From assembly GCA_025937075.1 (NCBI GenBank), contig JAICSD010000264.1, positions 1-6,469 on the forward strand: DNA of 6,469 nucleotides. Reading direction: 5' to 3'. Under the pieces are notes generated by a model that was not told the origin of the DNA, made no database searches, and worked only from the letters and a program-made list of their open reading frames with translations. Of the stretch, positions 1 through 6,469 are shown piece by piece; position 1 is the first letter of the stretch; every line of letters starts with the position of its first letter. The stretch comes from Vicinamibacteria bacterium (GTDB taxonomy: Bacteria > Acidobacteriota > Vicinamibacteria > Vicinamibacterales > 2-12-FULL-66-21). The position numbers and the translations under genes were made by a program.

Positions 1-319
1 AGACTTCGTACATGTCGAACGCGGGGAACACGCCAAGCCCTTCGGGTACGCCATTGCCGCGATCGCGCAGCGCCGCGCCAGTTGCGGTGAGAATACCCTC
101 GTCCAATCCGTTCGTCAGGACGAGGTGATCTTCCGGTACGCCGAACGCACGCGCGACGGCGTCGTAGGCCGCGTCGTAGTCGGGATAGAAGGCCGCATCA
201 CGCGCGGTGAGCGATTGCAGCGCGGCGAGCACGGCGGGCGAGCAGCCGTTGGTGTTCTCGTTGAGGTGCAGGCGGGCACCGCGTCGATCCGCACGCGGCC
301 GCTCGTACTCACCGGTCAT
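1..319 (-). CDS. hisC: Histidinol-phosphate aminotransferase, N-terminal part (cut by window edge)
   Basis: PLP-dependent aminotransferase of the histidine pathway, converting imidazole-acetol phosphate to L-histidinol phosphate with glutamate as amino donor. Only the first 106 residues are in the window. The translation begins [20 protein letters not shown] and shows the N-terminal HisC signature LHLNENTNGCSP, then FYPDYDAAYDAVARAFGV and TNGLDEGIL, which correspond to the family's LxxNENP, YPD and (G)NGSDE motifs. The PLP-binding lysine lies beyond the left edge and cannot be checked. The ATG at 319 is preceded by AGGGA (325-329) with 5 bases of spacing. The gene overlaps the hisD stop by 11 bases, which suggests translational coupling. 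Its place directly after hisD supports HisC over a related class I/II aminotransferase such as an aromatic one, although the sequence alone does not exclude that. Confidence 0.87.
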   Translation of the reverse strand, partial: MTGEYERPRADRRGARLHLNENTNGCSPAVLAALQSLTARDAAFYPDYDAAYDAVARAFGVPEDHLVLTNGLDEGILTATGAALRDRGNGVPEGLGVFPAFDMYEV

Positions 320-1583
320 CGCGATCCCTGCTTTCATCGAGTCGCATCTGAATGGACGCGGCATGCGCGTGAAGTCCTTCGGCGTTCGCGAGGGCCACGC
401 CGGCTGGCCCGATGCGGCGCAGCCCGTCGGCCGCGATCTGCTGGACCGTCGACACGCGCACGAAGTCGGCAGCGCTCAACCCGCCCCGGGCGCGCGCCGC
501 GCCGCTCGTCGGCAGGACATGGTTCGATCCCGTCACGTAGTCGCCGCACGCCTGCGCGCTGAGCCGTCCCACGAACACCGTGCCCGCGCGCCTGAGACGC
601 TCCGCCTGTGGGAGGGAATCGCAGACGGCATGCTCCGGCGCCATCCGTTCGCTGACGGCGAACGCGTCATCGAGGCTCCGCGTGATGATGATGGCGCCAT
701 TTGCCGCGATCGCGCGCCGAGCGGGGCCGTCCTGTGGCATCTGACGCGTGATTTCGGCCGCCACCTGCGCCGCCAGCCGGCGCCGCGGCGTCACGAAGAT
801 CGCTCGCGCATCCGGATCGTGCTCCGCCTGCGCGAGGAGATCCGCGGCAATCCAGTCGGGACGGCCGTCTGTCGAGAGCACGAGAATTTCACTGGGCCCG
901 GCATGAAAGTCGATCGCGCAGCGCGCGGCGACCATCGCCTTCGCCGTGGCTACATAGGCATTTCCCGGACCGACGATCTTGTCCACGCGCGGGATGCTCG
1001 CCGTTCCGTGGGCAAGGGCCGCGATCGCGTGGGCGCCCCCGAGCCGCAGGAGGCGCGTGACGCCAGCTTCGCGTGCCGCATACATCACCGCCGCGTCCGG
1101 CCGGGGGCACACGGCCATCACCTCGGGTACGCCTGCGATGCGCGCGGGAATCGCCGTCATCAAGAGAGAAGAGGGGAGCGCGTAGCGGCCGCCCGGCACG
1201 TAGCACCCCACGCGATCCAGCGCCTGCACGCGCTGCTCGATCTTCACGCCTGGAACCGGAGAGATCGCGAAGCCGCGCGGCACCTGCCGCTGGGCGACGC
1301 GCCTGATGTTCTGTGCGGCAAGCCGAATCGCGTCGCGCACGTCCGGAGCCACCGCCGTGCTCGCGCGATCGATCTCCTCGTCCGAGACGATGACCGGCTC
1401 CTTCAGGCCGTCGAACTTTTTCGCGTACGCGAGGAGGGCGCGGTCCCCTTCGCGCCTGACGCGGTCCACGATTGCGGCAACACGGCGCTCGATCGCCGGG
1501 TCGCGGCGTGGCTCGCGATCCAGCAGCGCGGCGAGCGCCTTCGCATTCGACGACTCGATGACGGCGATTGAGGACGCCTTCAC
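309..1583 (-). CDS. hisD: Histidinol dehydrogenase
   Basis: Zn-dependent, NAD-dependent enzyme catalysing the last two steps of histidine synthesis, L-histidinol to L-histidinal to L-histidine, in the cytoplasm. It has 424 residues, normal for the family (about 430). Visible signatures are [16 protein letters not shown] (about 127-142), [30 protein letters not shown] (about 200-215), [11 protein letters not shown] and [13 protein letters not shown]. By comparison with the E. coli enzyme, the zinc ligands are Q252 and H255 (in QAEHDPDA), D348 and H407 (AEGLHAH), and the catalytic pair is E317-H318 in APEH. The residues after that pair read AVCD rather than the common LEI/LEL, a mild departure. 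The start is the GTG at 1583, inside a GTGA that overlaps the hisG stop. The same frame stays open far upstream through hisG, but homology begins only here ([11 protein letters not shown]). No clear Shine-Dalgarno sequence is visible, so coupling to hisG translation is likely. Confidence 0.97.
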   Translation of the reverse strand: MKASSIAVIESSNAKALAALLDREPRRDPAIERRVAAIVDRVRREGDRALLAYAKKFDGLKEPVIVSDEEIDRASTAVAPDVRDAIRLAAQNIRRVAQRQVPRGFAISPVPGVKIEQRVQALDRVGCYVPGGRYALPSSLLMTAIPARIAGVPEVMAVCPRPDAAVMYAAREAGVTRLLRLGGAHAIAALAHGTASIPRVDKIVGPGNAYVATAKAMVAARCAIDFHAGPSEILVLSTDGRPDWIAADLLAQAEHDPDARAIFVTPRRRLAAQVAAEITRQMPQDGPARRAIAANGAIIITRSLDDAFAVSERMAPEHAVCDSLPQAERLRRAGTVFVGRLSAQACGDYVTGSNHVLPTSGAARARGGLSAADFVRVSTVQQIAADGLRRIGPAGVALANAEGLHAHAASIQMRLDESRDRDDR

Positions 1584-2461
1584 AGGACGATCTTGTTGAG
1601 CGGATATTCCACGATGCCCTGCGCCCGCGCATTCTTCAGCCGTGGAATGAGGTCGCGCACGGTGCGCTCCTCGATAATCGTGTTGATCGCCACCCATTCC
1701 GTGTCGCTCAGCGGTGAAATCGTCGGCCGCTGGAGCGCGGGCAGCAGCGCGAGCACTGCATCCAGATCCGATCGACGGACGTTCAGCATGATGCCGACGC
1801 GTCCGTGCGCTTCGATCGCGGCTTTCAGCAGAAGCGCGATGTTCTCGAGCTTCGTGCGCTTGCCGTCGTCGCCGAGCGCGTCGCGGTTCGCGATGAGCTG
1901 CGTGTTCGACTCGAGGACCGTATCGATGATGCGCAGGCGATTGGCCCGGAGCGACGATCCTGTTTCGGTGACCTCGACGATCGCATCGGCCAGCACCGGC
2001 GGCTTGACCTCCGTCGCCCCCCACGAGAACTCGACGCTCACCTTGATGCCGAGCCGGGAGAAGTACGCCTGTGTGGCGCGCACCAGCTCGGTGGCGATCG
2101 TCGCCCCTTCGAGGTCCTTTGGCGTCCGGTACGGCGAGTCCTCCGGGACTGCGAGCACCCAGCGGACCTTGCCGAAGCTTTGTTTCGCGTACACGAGATC
2201 CGCCAGCGGAGCGACCGTCGCCCCGCCGTTCGCCTCGTGCTCCGCGATCCAGTCCATGCCGGTGAGGCCCGCGTCGAGCACGCCGTCCGCGACGTACCGC
2301 GCCATCTCCTGCGCGCGAATGAGCATGCACTCGATTTCCGGATCGTCGATGCTCGGGAAGTACGATCGCGTGCCGGCGTAGATGTTGAACCCGGCGCGCG
2401 CGAAGAGCTGAATCGTCGCGTCCTGCAGCGAGCCTTTGGGCAGTCCCAGCTTCAGCTTCAT
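1580..2461 (-). CDS. hisG: ATP phosphoribosyltransferase, long form
   Basis: First committed step of histidine synthesis: ATP plus PRPP gives N1-(5-phosphoribosyl)-ATP and pyrophosphate. It has 293 residues. The catalytic periplasmic-binding-protein-like domain begins [20 protein letters not shown] and includes [11 protein letters not shown] (about 63-72) and the PRPP-binding segment [19 protein letters not shown] (about 158-176). Residues from about 220 ([20 protein letters not shown] to the end) form the extra C-terminal ACT-like regulatory domain of the long HisG class. Histidine feedback inhibition and hexameric assembly, without a HisZ partner, are therefore expected from the family; they are not shown by the sequence. 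The ATG at 2461 overlaps the hisI stop as ATGA. GGAGGAG at 2473-2479 precedes it at 11 bases, slightly long but usable. Confidence 0.97.
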   Translation of the reverse strand: MKLKLGLPKGSLQDATIQLFARAGFNIYAGTRSYFPSIDDPEIECMLIRAQEMARYVADGVLDAGLTGMDWIAEHEANGGATVAPLADLVYAKQSFGKVRWVLAVPEDSPYRTPKDLEGATIATELVRATQAYFSRLGIKVSVEFSWGATEVKPPVLADAIVEVTETGSSLRANRLRIIDTVLESNTQLIANRDALGDDGKRTKLENIALLLKAAIEAHGRVGIMLNVRRSDLDAVLALLPALQRPTISPLSDTEWVAINTIIEERTVRDLIPRLKNARAQGIVEYPLNKIVL

Positions 2462-2784
2462 CGGGCTTGTCGCTCCTCCAGCGGTCGGAAGAAGCAGGAG
2501 CGTTCACCCGTGTGACAGACGTTCCCGTCGCCGAGCCGTTTTACCTTGAGCAGGACCGTGTCATCGTCGCAATCGACGAGGATCTCTGAAACCTGAAGCC
2601 GGTTCCCCGACGTCTCTCCCTTCGTCCACAGCGCGTTGCGCGTGCGGCTGAAGAACGTCGCGAAGCCCGACTCCACGGTGCGATCGAGCGCCCGCTGGTT
2701 CATGAAGCCGACCATGAGGACCTCGTTGGTGTCCTCGTCCTGAATCACGGCGGGAACGAGACCCCCGAGTTTTGTGAAGTCCAT
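2458..2784 (-). CDS. hisI: Phosphoribosyl-AMP cyclohydrolase
   Basis: Third step of histidine synthesis: hydrolytic opening of the adenine ring of phosphoribosyl-AMP to give ProFAR. It has 108 residues, the usual size of a stand-alone HisI; there is no fused HisE (phosphoribosyl-ATP pyrophosphohydrolase) domain, so hisE must lie elsewhere. Family motifs run in order: LVPAVIQD (9-16), VLMVGFMN (22-29), [17 protein letters not shown] (45-61), [12 protein letters not shown] (70-81) and [11 protein letters not shown] (89-99). C72, C90 and C97 are the expected zinc-site cysteines, and D71, D73 and D75 the expected Mg-binding aspartates. It is the first gene of the operon after the leader region. 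The ATG at 2784 is chosen because it begins the conserved [13 protein letters not shown] and has an excellent ribosome binding site. The ATG at 2788 is out of frame. Confidence 0.97.
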   Translation of the reverse strand: MDFTKLGGLVPAVIQDEDTNEVLMVGFMNQRALDRTVESGFATFFSRTRNALWTKGETSGNRLQVSEILVDCDDDTVLLKVKRLGDGNVCHTGERSCFFRPLEERQAR

Positions 2785-2788
2785 CCAT

Positions 2789-2794
2789 TCCTCC
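2789..2794 (-). promoter_or_regulatory. Ribosome binding site of hisI
   Basis: The minus strand reads GGAGGA here, 4 bases before the ATG at 2784 (5 bases counted from GGAGG). It is the strongest Shine-Dalgarno match in the window and decides the hisI start. It lies about 75 bases downstream of the proposed attenuator terminator, so hisI translation would begin only on read-through transcripts or on transcripts started after the terminator. Confidence 0.85.
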
Positions 2795-2840
2795 GCGGCG
2801 GTCGTCGCGACCCTGAAAGGACCGCGCCACGATGTCGTAG

Positions 2841-2861
2841 GGCGGCCCTCTCAGGGCCGCC
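2841..2861 (-). repeat. Perfect 9-bp inverted repeat (hairpin) in the hisI 5' leader
   Basis: GGCGGCCCT (2841-2849) and AGGGCCGCC (2853-2861) are perfect inverted repeats around a 3-base loop. In the minus-strand transcript this is a stable 9-bp hairpin. It is not followed by a T-run in either direction, so it does not look like an intrinsic terminator. An outer inverted repeat, GGTCGTCG (2800-2807) with CGACGACC (2861-2868), could enclose it and share its last base, giving a coaxially stacked fold ending next to the hisI ribosome binding site. The pairing is seen in the sequence; a role in mRNA stability or access to the ribosome binding site is inference. Confidence 0.6.
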
Positions 2862-2869
2862 GACGACCC

Positions 2870-2909
2870 CAAAACAGAAAAGCCCCGCGCGGCTATGCCG
2901 GCGGGGCTT
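2870..2909 (-). terminator. Intrinsic terminator, proposed his attenuator
   Basis: On the minus strand AAGCCCCGC (2901-2909) pairs perfectly over 9 bp with GCGGGGCTT (2880-2888). The 12-base loop CGGCATAGCCGC can itself pair CGGC with GCCG. The stem runs into the T-rich tail TTTTCTGTTTT (2871-2881). The plus strand has no T-run after the stem, so the terminator works leftward, toward the his genes. It lies about 110 bases past the ggt stop and about 85 bases before hisI, just after a His-rich short frame. It may end ggt transcription, act as the conditional his attenuator, or do both. The terminator itself is clear; the attenuator role rests on the upstream leader features. Confidence 0.88.
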
Positions 2910-2932
2910 GGATGTGCTGTCGTGTAGCGTCT

Positions 2933-3007
2933 TCAGCGCGCGCGCAGCTCACCCGTCCCGCCGAAGCGGACATGATGGGCGCGATGATGCGTGAAGCTGC
3001 AGGACAC
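2933..3007 (-). CDS. Putative his leader peptide (24 residues)
   Basis: A 24-codon frame starts with GTG at 3007 and ends with TGA at 2933-2935, 23 bases before the terminator stem. The translation begins MSCSFTHHRAHHVRF: codons 7, 8, 11 and 12 are CAT (plus-strand 2987-2989, 2984-2986, 2975-2977, 2972-2974), so four of six consecutive codons are His. Such clustering, directly upstream of a terminator and a his operon, is the hallmark of ribosome-mediated attenuation, as in the enterobacterial hisL leader. Weak points are the GTG start, an AGGA placed only about 1-2 bases before it, and the lack of a run of seven His as in E. coli. If transcription starts at or near the GTG, the leader could be read leaderless. 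It is too short for homology; the call rests on position and codon content. Confidence 0.6.
   Translation of the reverse strand: MSCSFTHHRAHHVRFGGTGELRAR
2955..2971 (-). promoter_or_regulatory. cUUCGg hairpin after the His codons, with alternative antiterminator pairing
   Basis: The minus strand GTCCGC (2966-2971), TTCG loop (2962-2965) and GCGGGAC (2955-2961) form a hairpin of 6 bp with one bulged G, closed by the very stable C(UUCG)G tetraloop. It begins at the base after the last CAT codon, so a ribosome stalled on the His codons would cover its 5' arm. The freed 3' side, CGGCGGG (2957-2963), is exactly complementary over 7 bases to CCCGCCG (2899-2905), the 5' arm of the terminator. The two pairings exclude each other, which is the logic of a pause/antiterminator pair. 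The complementarity is seen directly; the regulatory action is inferred. Confidence 0.55.
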
Positions 3008-3014
3008 TTCCTTG

Positions 3015-3044
3015 AGCCTATTGTGGGCTGCGGGCGGAAGTCAA
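3015..3044 (-). promoter_or_regulatory. Weak candidate promoter for the his leader
   Basis: The minus strand has TTGACT (3039-3044), a 5-of-6 match to the sigma-70 -35 box, inside the last codons of ggt. Possible -10 elements are poor: TAGGCT (3015-3020) at 18 bases, or CAATAG (3018-3023) at 15 bases. With the first, transcription would start almost exactly at the leader GTG (3007), giving a leaderless message. No better promoter is evident between the ggt stop and hisI. Transcription coming through from ggt is the alternative. Confidence 0.25.
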
Positions 3045-4751
3045 GCCTGCGCCCGCGACGGACACCTTTCCCTCCGGATTTCGCAGATCGTTCGCGCCGC
3101 TCACACGCCCGGACGCGTCGAGCCCGATCGAGTTGGCATCTCCCTGTGTGCCCTCCATCGTGACAGTGTGACCCATCGCTCGAAGCTGGCGCAGGACGTC
3201 CTCGGAGGCGCCGTTCGTCTCGATCCTTGCCGAATCGGGCAGCCACTGGTGATGGAGCCGCGGTGCGTCCACCGCCTCGCGAACGGTCATCCCGAACTCC
3301 GTCACGCCGAGCACGACGGACAGCACGGTGTTGATGATCGTGCGGTCTCCCGGCGAGCCGGTGATCAAGACGACCTTCCCGTCGCGCTCCACGATCGTCG
3401 GCGTCATGGAGCTCAGCATCCGCTTGCCGGGATCGATGAGATTCGCCGGCGTGCCGATGTTACCGGTCGTATTCGTGACGCCGGGATTCTTGTTGAAATC
3501 TCCCATTTCGTTGTTGAGGAGGAACCCCGCGCCCTTCACGACAACTCGCGACCCGAAGCCGCCCTCGAGCGTGTACGTGTTCGCCACGGCCATCCCGCGC
3601 GAATCAATCACCGAAAAATGCGTCGTCTCCTTCGACTCGGTGTCCGCGCGCGTGACGATGTCGGCGCCGAGATCGACGCTGCGCGTCGCCTTCGCCGGAT
3701 CGATCGAACCGGACAATGTGCGCGCATACTCCTTGGACAGAAGCTTTCGTTCGGGCACGTCGACGAAATCAGGGTCGCCGAGAAACCGTGCGCGATCGAG
3801 GTAGGCGCGCCGCATGGCTTCAATCTCGAGGTGCATCGCGTCTGCTGACCCGCGGCCCATCTCGTTCAAGTGAAAGGGCTCGAGGATGTTCAGCATCTCG
3901 ATCAACGCAATCCCTCCCGAGCTCGGGGGCGGCATCGAGATGACGTCGTAGTCGTGAAAGCGCCCGCGGACGGGTGTCCGCTCTTTCGGTTCGTACGCCG
4001 CGAGATCTTCTTTCGTGATCAGCCCGCCATGGGCTCGCATATCGGCGTCGATGCGATCCGCGATCCATCCCGTGTAGAACGCATCGGGGCCATCCTCCGC
4101 GATCGCGCGCAGCGTCCGCGCGAGATCCTTCAGCACGATGCGATCGCCGGCGGCCCATTTGCCGCCGCCGGGCTTTCCATACGCTTCGACCGACGCCGGG
4201 TAATGGCCCATCACGCCTTCGATCTGGCGGTTCAGACCTCGCGCGAGCGTCTCCGTGAGATCGAAACCACCGTCCGCGAGCGTGACCGCCGGCATCACGA
4301 GGTCGCGCCAGGGGAGCGTGCCGAAGCGCTTGTGTGCGAGCGCCAGGCCGCGCACGGTTCCTGGAACACCGGGGGCGAGATAGCCCTCGTTGGTCAGCGA
4401 GATGTCGATCCGGCCACCGCGCAGATACATCGTCCGGGTCGAGGACCGCGGGGCTTTCTCGCGGTAGTCGAAGCTCGTCGTCCGACCATCCGGCGCGCGT
4501 ACGAGCATGAAGCCGCCGCCGGCGATGTTGCCGGCGCTCGGGTGTGTGACGGCGAGCGCGAAGGCCGTTGCCACCGCAGCGTCCACGGCATTTCCGCCGC
4601 GCGTGAGAATTCCGGCGCCCACATCACATGCCGGCGCCGAGCCGCAGACGACCATGCCGCCGGGCGATATCGTCGGCGTGACACGCGGCTTGCACGAGGC
4701 GATCGCGAAAAGGAGCACGAGAATGAAGGATGTTCGGACAGCGCGGCGCAT
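3018..4751 (-). CDS. ggt: Gamma-glutamyltransferase (glutathione hydrolase), predicted lipoprotein
   Basis: N-terminal-nucleophile hydrolase that removes or transfers the gamma-glutamyl group of glutathione and related peptides, normally after export. It has 577 residues, the usual bacterial size. Residues 8-19 are hydrophobic and end in IASC, so C20 fits a lipoprotein signal peptidase II site and suggests a membrane-anchored, extracytoplasmic enzyme. Family blocks include [20 protein letters not shown] (52-71), [17 protein letters not shown] with the substrate-binding Arg equivalent R97, [18 protein letters not shown] with T376 as the expected autoprocessing and catalytic threonine, LLNNEMGDF (411-419), the lid-loop-like [11 protein letters not shown] (441-451) and [11 protein letters not shown]. 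The oxyanion-hole block reads GSPGDRTI where E. coli has GSPGG, so one Gly is Asp. The ATG at 4751 yields the signal peptide; no good Shine-Dalgarno sequence precedes it. It is in line with the his operon, but there is no obvious functional link. Confidence 0.95.
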   Translation of the reverse strand: MRRAVRTSFILVLLFAIASCKPRVTPTISPGGMVVCGSAPACDVGAGILTRGGNAVDAAVATAFALAVTHPSAGNIAGGGFMLVRAPDGRTTSFDYREKAPRSSTRTMYLRGGRIDISLTNEGYLAPGVPGTVRGLALAHKRFGTLPWRDLVMPAVTLADGGFDLTETLARGLNRQIEGVMGHYPASVEAYGKPGGGKWAAGDRIVLKDLARTLRAIAEDGPDAFYTGWIADRIDADMRAHGGLITKEDLAAYEPKERTPVRGRFHDYDVISMPPPSSGGIALIEMLNILEPFHLNEMGRGSADAMHLEIEAMRRAYLDRARFLGDPDFVDVPERKLLSKEYARTLSGSIDPAKATRSVDLGADIVTRADTESKETTHFSVIDSRGMAVANTYTLEGGFGSRVVVKGAGFLLNNEMGDFNKNPGVTNTTGNIGTPANLIDPGKRMLSSMTPTIVERDGKVVLITGSPGDRTIINTVLSVVLGVTEFGMTVREAVDAPRLHHQWLPDSARIETNGASEDVLRQLRAMGHTVTMEGTQGDANSIGLDASGRVSGANDLRNPEGKVSVAGAGLTSARSPQ

Positions 4752-4860
4752 GTCCGAAACGATAACCCAATCTCGCAGCGGCAGTGCCTACGTGCGGGTA
4801 CAGGAATTGCTCGAACCCGGAACCCGGGAACCCGGGAACCCGTTCGGAACCCACGTCGTC
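4752..4860. other. Divergent ggt/glgX intergenic region
   Basis: These 109 bases separate the ggt start (leftward) from the chosen glgX start (rightward), so both promoters should be here or within the gene ends. I could not pick a convincing -35/-10 pair for either gene; GATAAC near 4760 is the only TATAAT-like word and has no partner. The glgX frame is open throughout this stretch, back to an ATG at 4750, so part of it could in principle be translated. The one distinctive element is the GAACCCGG tandem repeat. Confidence 0.6.
4813..4852. repeat. Short GAACCCGG tandem repeat upstream of glgX
   Basis: Four consecutive copies of a 7-8 base unit, GAACCCG (4813-4819), GAACCCGG (4820-4827), GAACCCGG (4828-4835) and GAACCCG (4836-4842), are followed after TTC by a fifth partial copy GGAACCC (4846-4852). 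The unit contains the palindrome CCCGGG at its junctions, so several register-shifted hairpins are possible. It ends 8 bases before the chosen glgX ATG. It may be a simple slippage-prone repeat, a member of a dispersed intergenic repeat family, or a binding site; the window does not decide. Confidence 0.8.
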
Positions 4861-6469
4861 ATGGAAATCTGGCCTGGCACACCGTATCCGCTCGGCGCCA
4901 CCTACGACGGCATCGGCACCAACTTCGCGATCTTCTCGGAGGCGGCCGAACGCATCGAGCTCTGTCTGTTCGACGAAGCGGCCAACGAAACGCGCGTCGA
5001 TCTGCCGGAGATGACGGCGCTCTGCTGGCACGGCTACGTGCCGAACGTCAAGCCGGGGCAGCGCTACGGATTTCGCGTGCACGGCCCTTATGCGCCCGAT
5101 CAGGGGCAGTGGTGCAATCCCGCGAAGCTCCTGCTCGATCCGTACGCAAAGGCGATCGAGGGTGAATGGAAGTGGAACGAGGCGATGTTCCCGTACCACT
5201 TCAAGGAGCCGGAGAACTCACGCAACGATCTCGACAGCGCGCCGTTCATCCCGAAGTCCGTCGTCATCAACCCGTTCTTCGACTGGGGCAACGATCACCA
5301 TCCACGCACGCCGTGGCACCGGACGATCGTCTACGAGACGCACGTCAAGGGCTTCACGAAACGCCATCCGGACATTCCGGAGGAGCTTAGGGGCACGTAT
5401 GCCGGCATGGCGCACCCGACCGCCATCCGATATCTGCAGTCGCTCGGCATCACGGCCGTCGAGCTGCTGCCGGTTCACCAGTTCGTGCAGGACGCGACGC
5501 TGACGGAGCGCGGCCTTCGGAACTATTGGGGATACAACTCGATCGGCTACCTCGCGCCACACAATGAGTACTCCGCGCGCGGGCAGCGAGGCGAGCAGGT
5601 CCAGGAATTCAAGCACCTGGTCAAGACGCTGCACGAGGCCGGCATGGAGGTCGTCCTCGATGTCGTCTACAACCACACCGCCGAAGGGAACCATCTCGGC
5701 CCCGTCCTGTCGTTCAAGGGAATCGACAACACCGCGTATTACCGTCTCGTGGGGGACAAGCGACGGTACTACATGGACTACACGGGGACGGGCAATACGC
5801 TGAACATGCGCAACCCGCACGTGCTGCAGCTCATCATGGACAGCCTGCGGTACTGGGTGCTCGACATGCACGTCGACGGATTTCGTTTCGACCTTGCCGC
5901 GACCCTCGCGCGCGAGCTGCACGACGTCGATCGGTTGTCCGCCTTCTTCGATCTGATTCAGCAGGATCCCGTGGTGAGCCAGGTGAAGCTCATTGCGGAG
6001 CCGTGGGACGTCGGCGAAGGCGGCTATCAGGTTGGCAACTTTCCGCCGCTGTGGACCGAGTGGAACGGGAAGTATCGCGACTGCGTCCGTGACTTCTGGC
6101 GCGGCACGGATCGCACGCTGGCGGAACTCGGCTATCGCCTGACCGGCAGCTCCGATTTGTACCAAGGCACGGCGCGGCGGCCGTACGCGAGCATCAACTT
6201 CATCACGGCGCACGACGGGTTCACGCTCGGGGATCTCGTGTCCTACAACGAAAAGCACAACGAGGCCAATGGCGAAGAGAACCGCGACGGCGAGAGCCAC
6301 AACCGCTCGTGGAACTGCGGCGAGGAAGGCCCGTCGGACAACCCCGATGTCATCGCGCTGCGCAATCGGCAGGTGCGCAACTTCCTGACGACGCTCCTGC
6401 TGTCGCAGGGCGTGCCGATGGTGTGCGGCGGCGACGAGATCGGGCGTACGCAGCAGGGCAACAACAACG
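4861..6469 (+). CDS. glgX: Glycogen debranching enzyme GlgX, C-terminus cut by window edge
   Basis: GH13 isoamylase-type enzyme that hydrolyses alpha-1,6 branches of glycogen limit dextrins in the cytoplasm, working with glycogen phosphorylase. The window holds 536 residues of a protein usually near 700; no stop is reached. The N-terminal CBM48-like domain starts [21 protein letters not shown]. The (beta/alpha)8 domain shows the four GH13 regions: [12 protein letters not shown] (from residue 267), DGFRFDLA (339-346) with nucleophile D344, [18 protein letters not shown] with acid/base E380, and [10 protein letters not shown] with D452. The order and spacing match E. coli GlgX. TreX/isoamylase-type debranching enzymes share these motifs, so substrate preference is less certain than family. 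The ATG at 4861 is chosen because MxxWPGxPYPLG is where the family begins; its Shine-Dalgarno sequence is weak. In-frame ATG 4750 and GTG 4792 would add a repeat-encoded extension and are less likely. Confidence 0.95.
   Translation, partial: MEIWPGTPYPLGATYDGIGTNFAIFSEAAERIELCLFDEAANETRVDLPEMTALCWHGYVPNVKPGQRYGFRVHGPYAPDQGQWCNPAKLLLDPYAKAIEGEWKWNEAMFPYHFKEPENSRNDLDSAPFIPKSVVINPFFDWGNDHHPRTPWHRTIVYETHVKGFTKRHPDIPEELRGTYAGMAHPTAIRYLQSLGITAVELLPVHQFVQDATLTERGLRNYWGYNSIGYLAPHNEYSARGQRGEQVQEFKHLVKTLHEAGMEVVLDVVYNHTAEGNHLGPVLSFKGIDNTAYYRLVGDKRRYYMDYTGTGNTLNMRNPHVLQLIMDSLRYWVLDMHVDGFRFDLAATLARELHDVDRLSAFFDLIQQDPVVSQVKLIAEPWDVGEGGYQVGNFPPLWTEWNGKYRDCVRDFWRGTDRTLAELGYRLTGSSDLYQGTARRPYASINFITAHDGFTLGDLVSYNEKHNEANGEENRDGESHNRSWNCGEEGPSDNPDVIALRNRQVRNFLTTLLLSQGVPMVCGGDEIGRTQQGNNN

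Noticed and set aside
207..1571. Long open frame (454 codons) on the plus strand opposite hisD
   Set aside because: Arg/Ala/His-rich translation with no recognisable motif; it is the antisense shadow of a well-supported hisD in GC-rich DNA.
1584..2507. Upstream extension of the hisD frame to a 732-codon frame through hisG
   Set aside because: The extension is low-complexity, Arg/Ala-rich and overlaps all of hisG in another frame; HisD homology starts at the GTG at 1583.
2785..3017. T-box or known metabolite riboswitch upstream of hisI
   Set aside because: I could not find a T-box sequence or any riboswitch core that I recognise; the His-codon leader plus terminator explains the region better.
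2893..3246. Minus-strand frame of 117 codons spanning the ggt end and the his leader region
   Set aside because: It overlaps the ggt C-terminus in another frame and ends inside the terminator loop; its own late ATG (2974) gives a peptide with only one His, so it is a poorer leader candidate than the GTG frame at 3007.
3870..5165. 431-codon plus-strand frame opposite ggt that runs into glgX
   Set aside because: No motif, wrong frame for glgX, and Arg-rich; a shadow of ggt and glgX.
5218..6300. 360-codon minus-strand frame opposite glgX
   Set aside because: Val/Arg-rich translation without motifs, in antisense to the conserved GH13 catalytic regions.

Overview
The window looks like chromosomal DNA of a high-GC, free-living bacterium. 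Codon third positions are mostly G or C, gene packing is tight, and all genes are ordinary metabolic ones. An Acidobacteriota (Vicinamibacteria-like) or other GC-rich soil lineage would fit, but this is only an impression from composition and gene style; nothing here fixes the taxon.

Layout. Bases 1-2784 hold the start of a histidine biosynthesis operon on the minus strand, transcribed right to left as hisI, hisG, hisD, hisC. The genes overlap by 4 bases (hisI/hisG), 4 bases (hisG/hisD) and 11 bases (hisD/hisC), so translation is probably coupled; hisC runs off the left edge. HisG condenses ATP with PRPP, HisI opens the ring of phosphoribosyl-AMP, HisC transaminates imidazole-acetol phosphate and HisD performs the last two oxidations to histidine. 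The remaining steps (hisE, hisB, hisA, hisF, hisH) are not in view.

Bases 2785-3017, upstream of hisI, are the most interesting stretch. Read on the minus strand they hold, in order: a short reading frame with four His codons in a window of six (His-His-Arg-Ala-His-His); a hairpin closed by a cUUCGg tetraloop immediately after the last His codon; and a textbook intrinsic terminator with a T-rich tail. The 3' arm of the first hairpin can instead pair with the 5' arm of the terminator. This is the architecture of a ribosome-stalling histidine attenuator. A further perfect 9-bp hairpin lies between the terminator and the hisI ribosome binding site.

Bases 3018-4751 encode, also on the minus strand, a lipoprotein-type gamma-glutamyltransferase (ggt). 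A 109-base divergent intergenic region (4752-4860) contains a short GAACCCGG tandem repeat. From 4861 to the right edge, on the plus strand, is glgX (glycogen debranching enzyme), cut off by the end of the window with its catalytic triad present. ggt and glgX have no evident functional tie to the his operon. No tRNA, rRNA, CRISPR array, insertion sequence or phage feature was seen.
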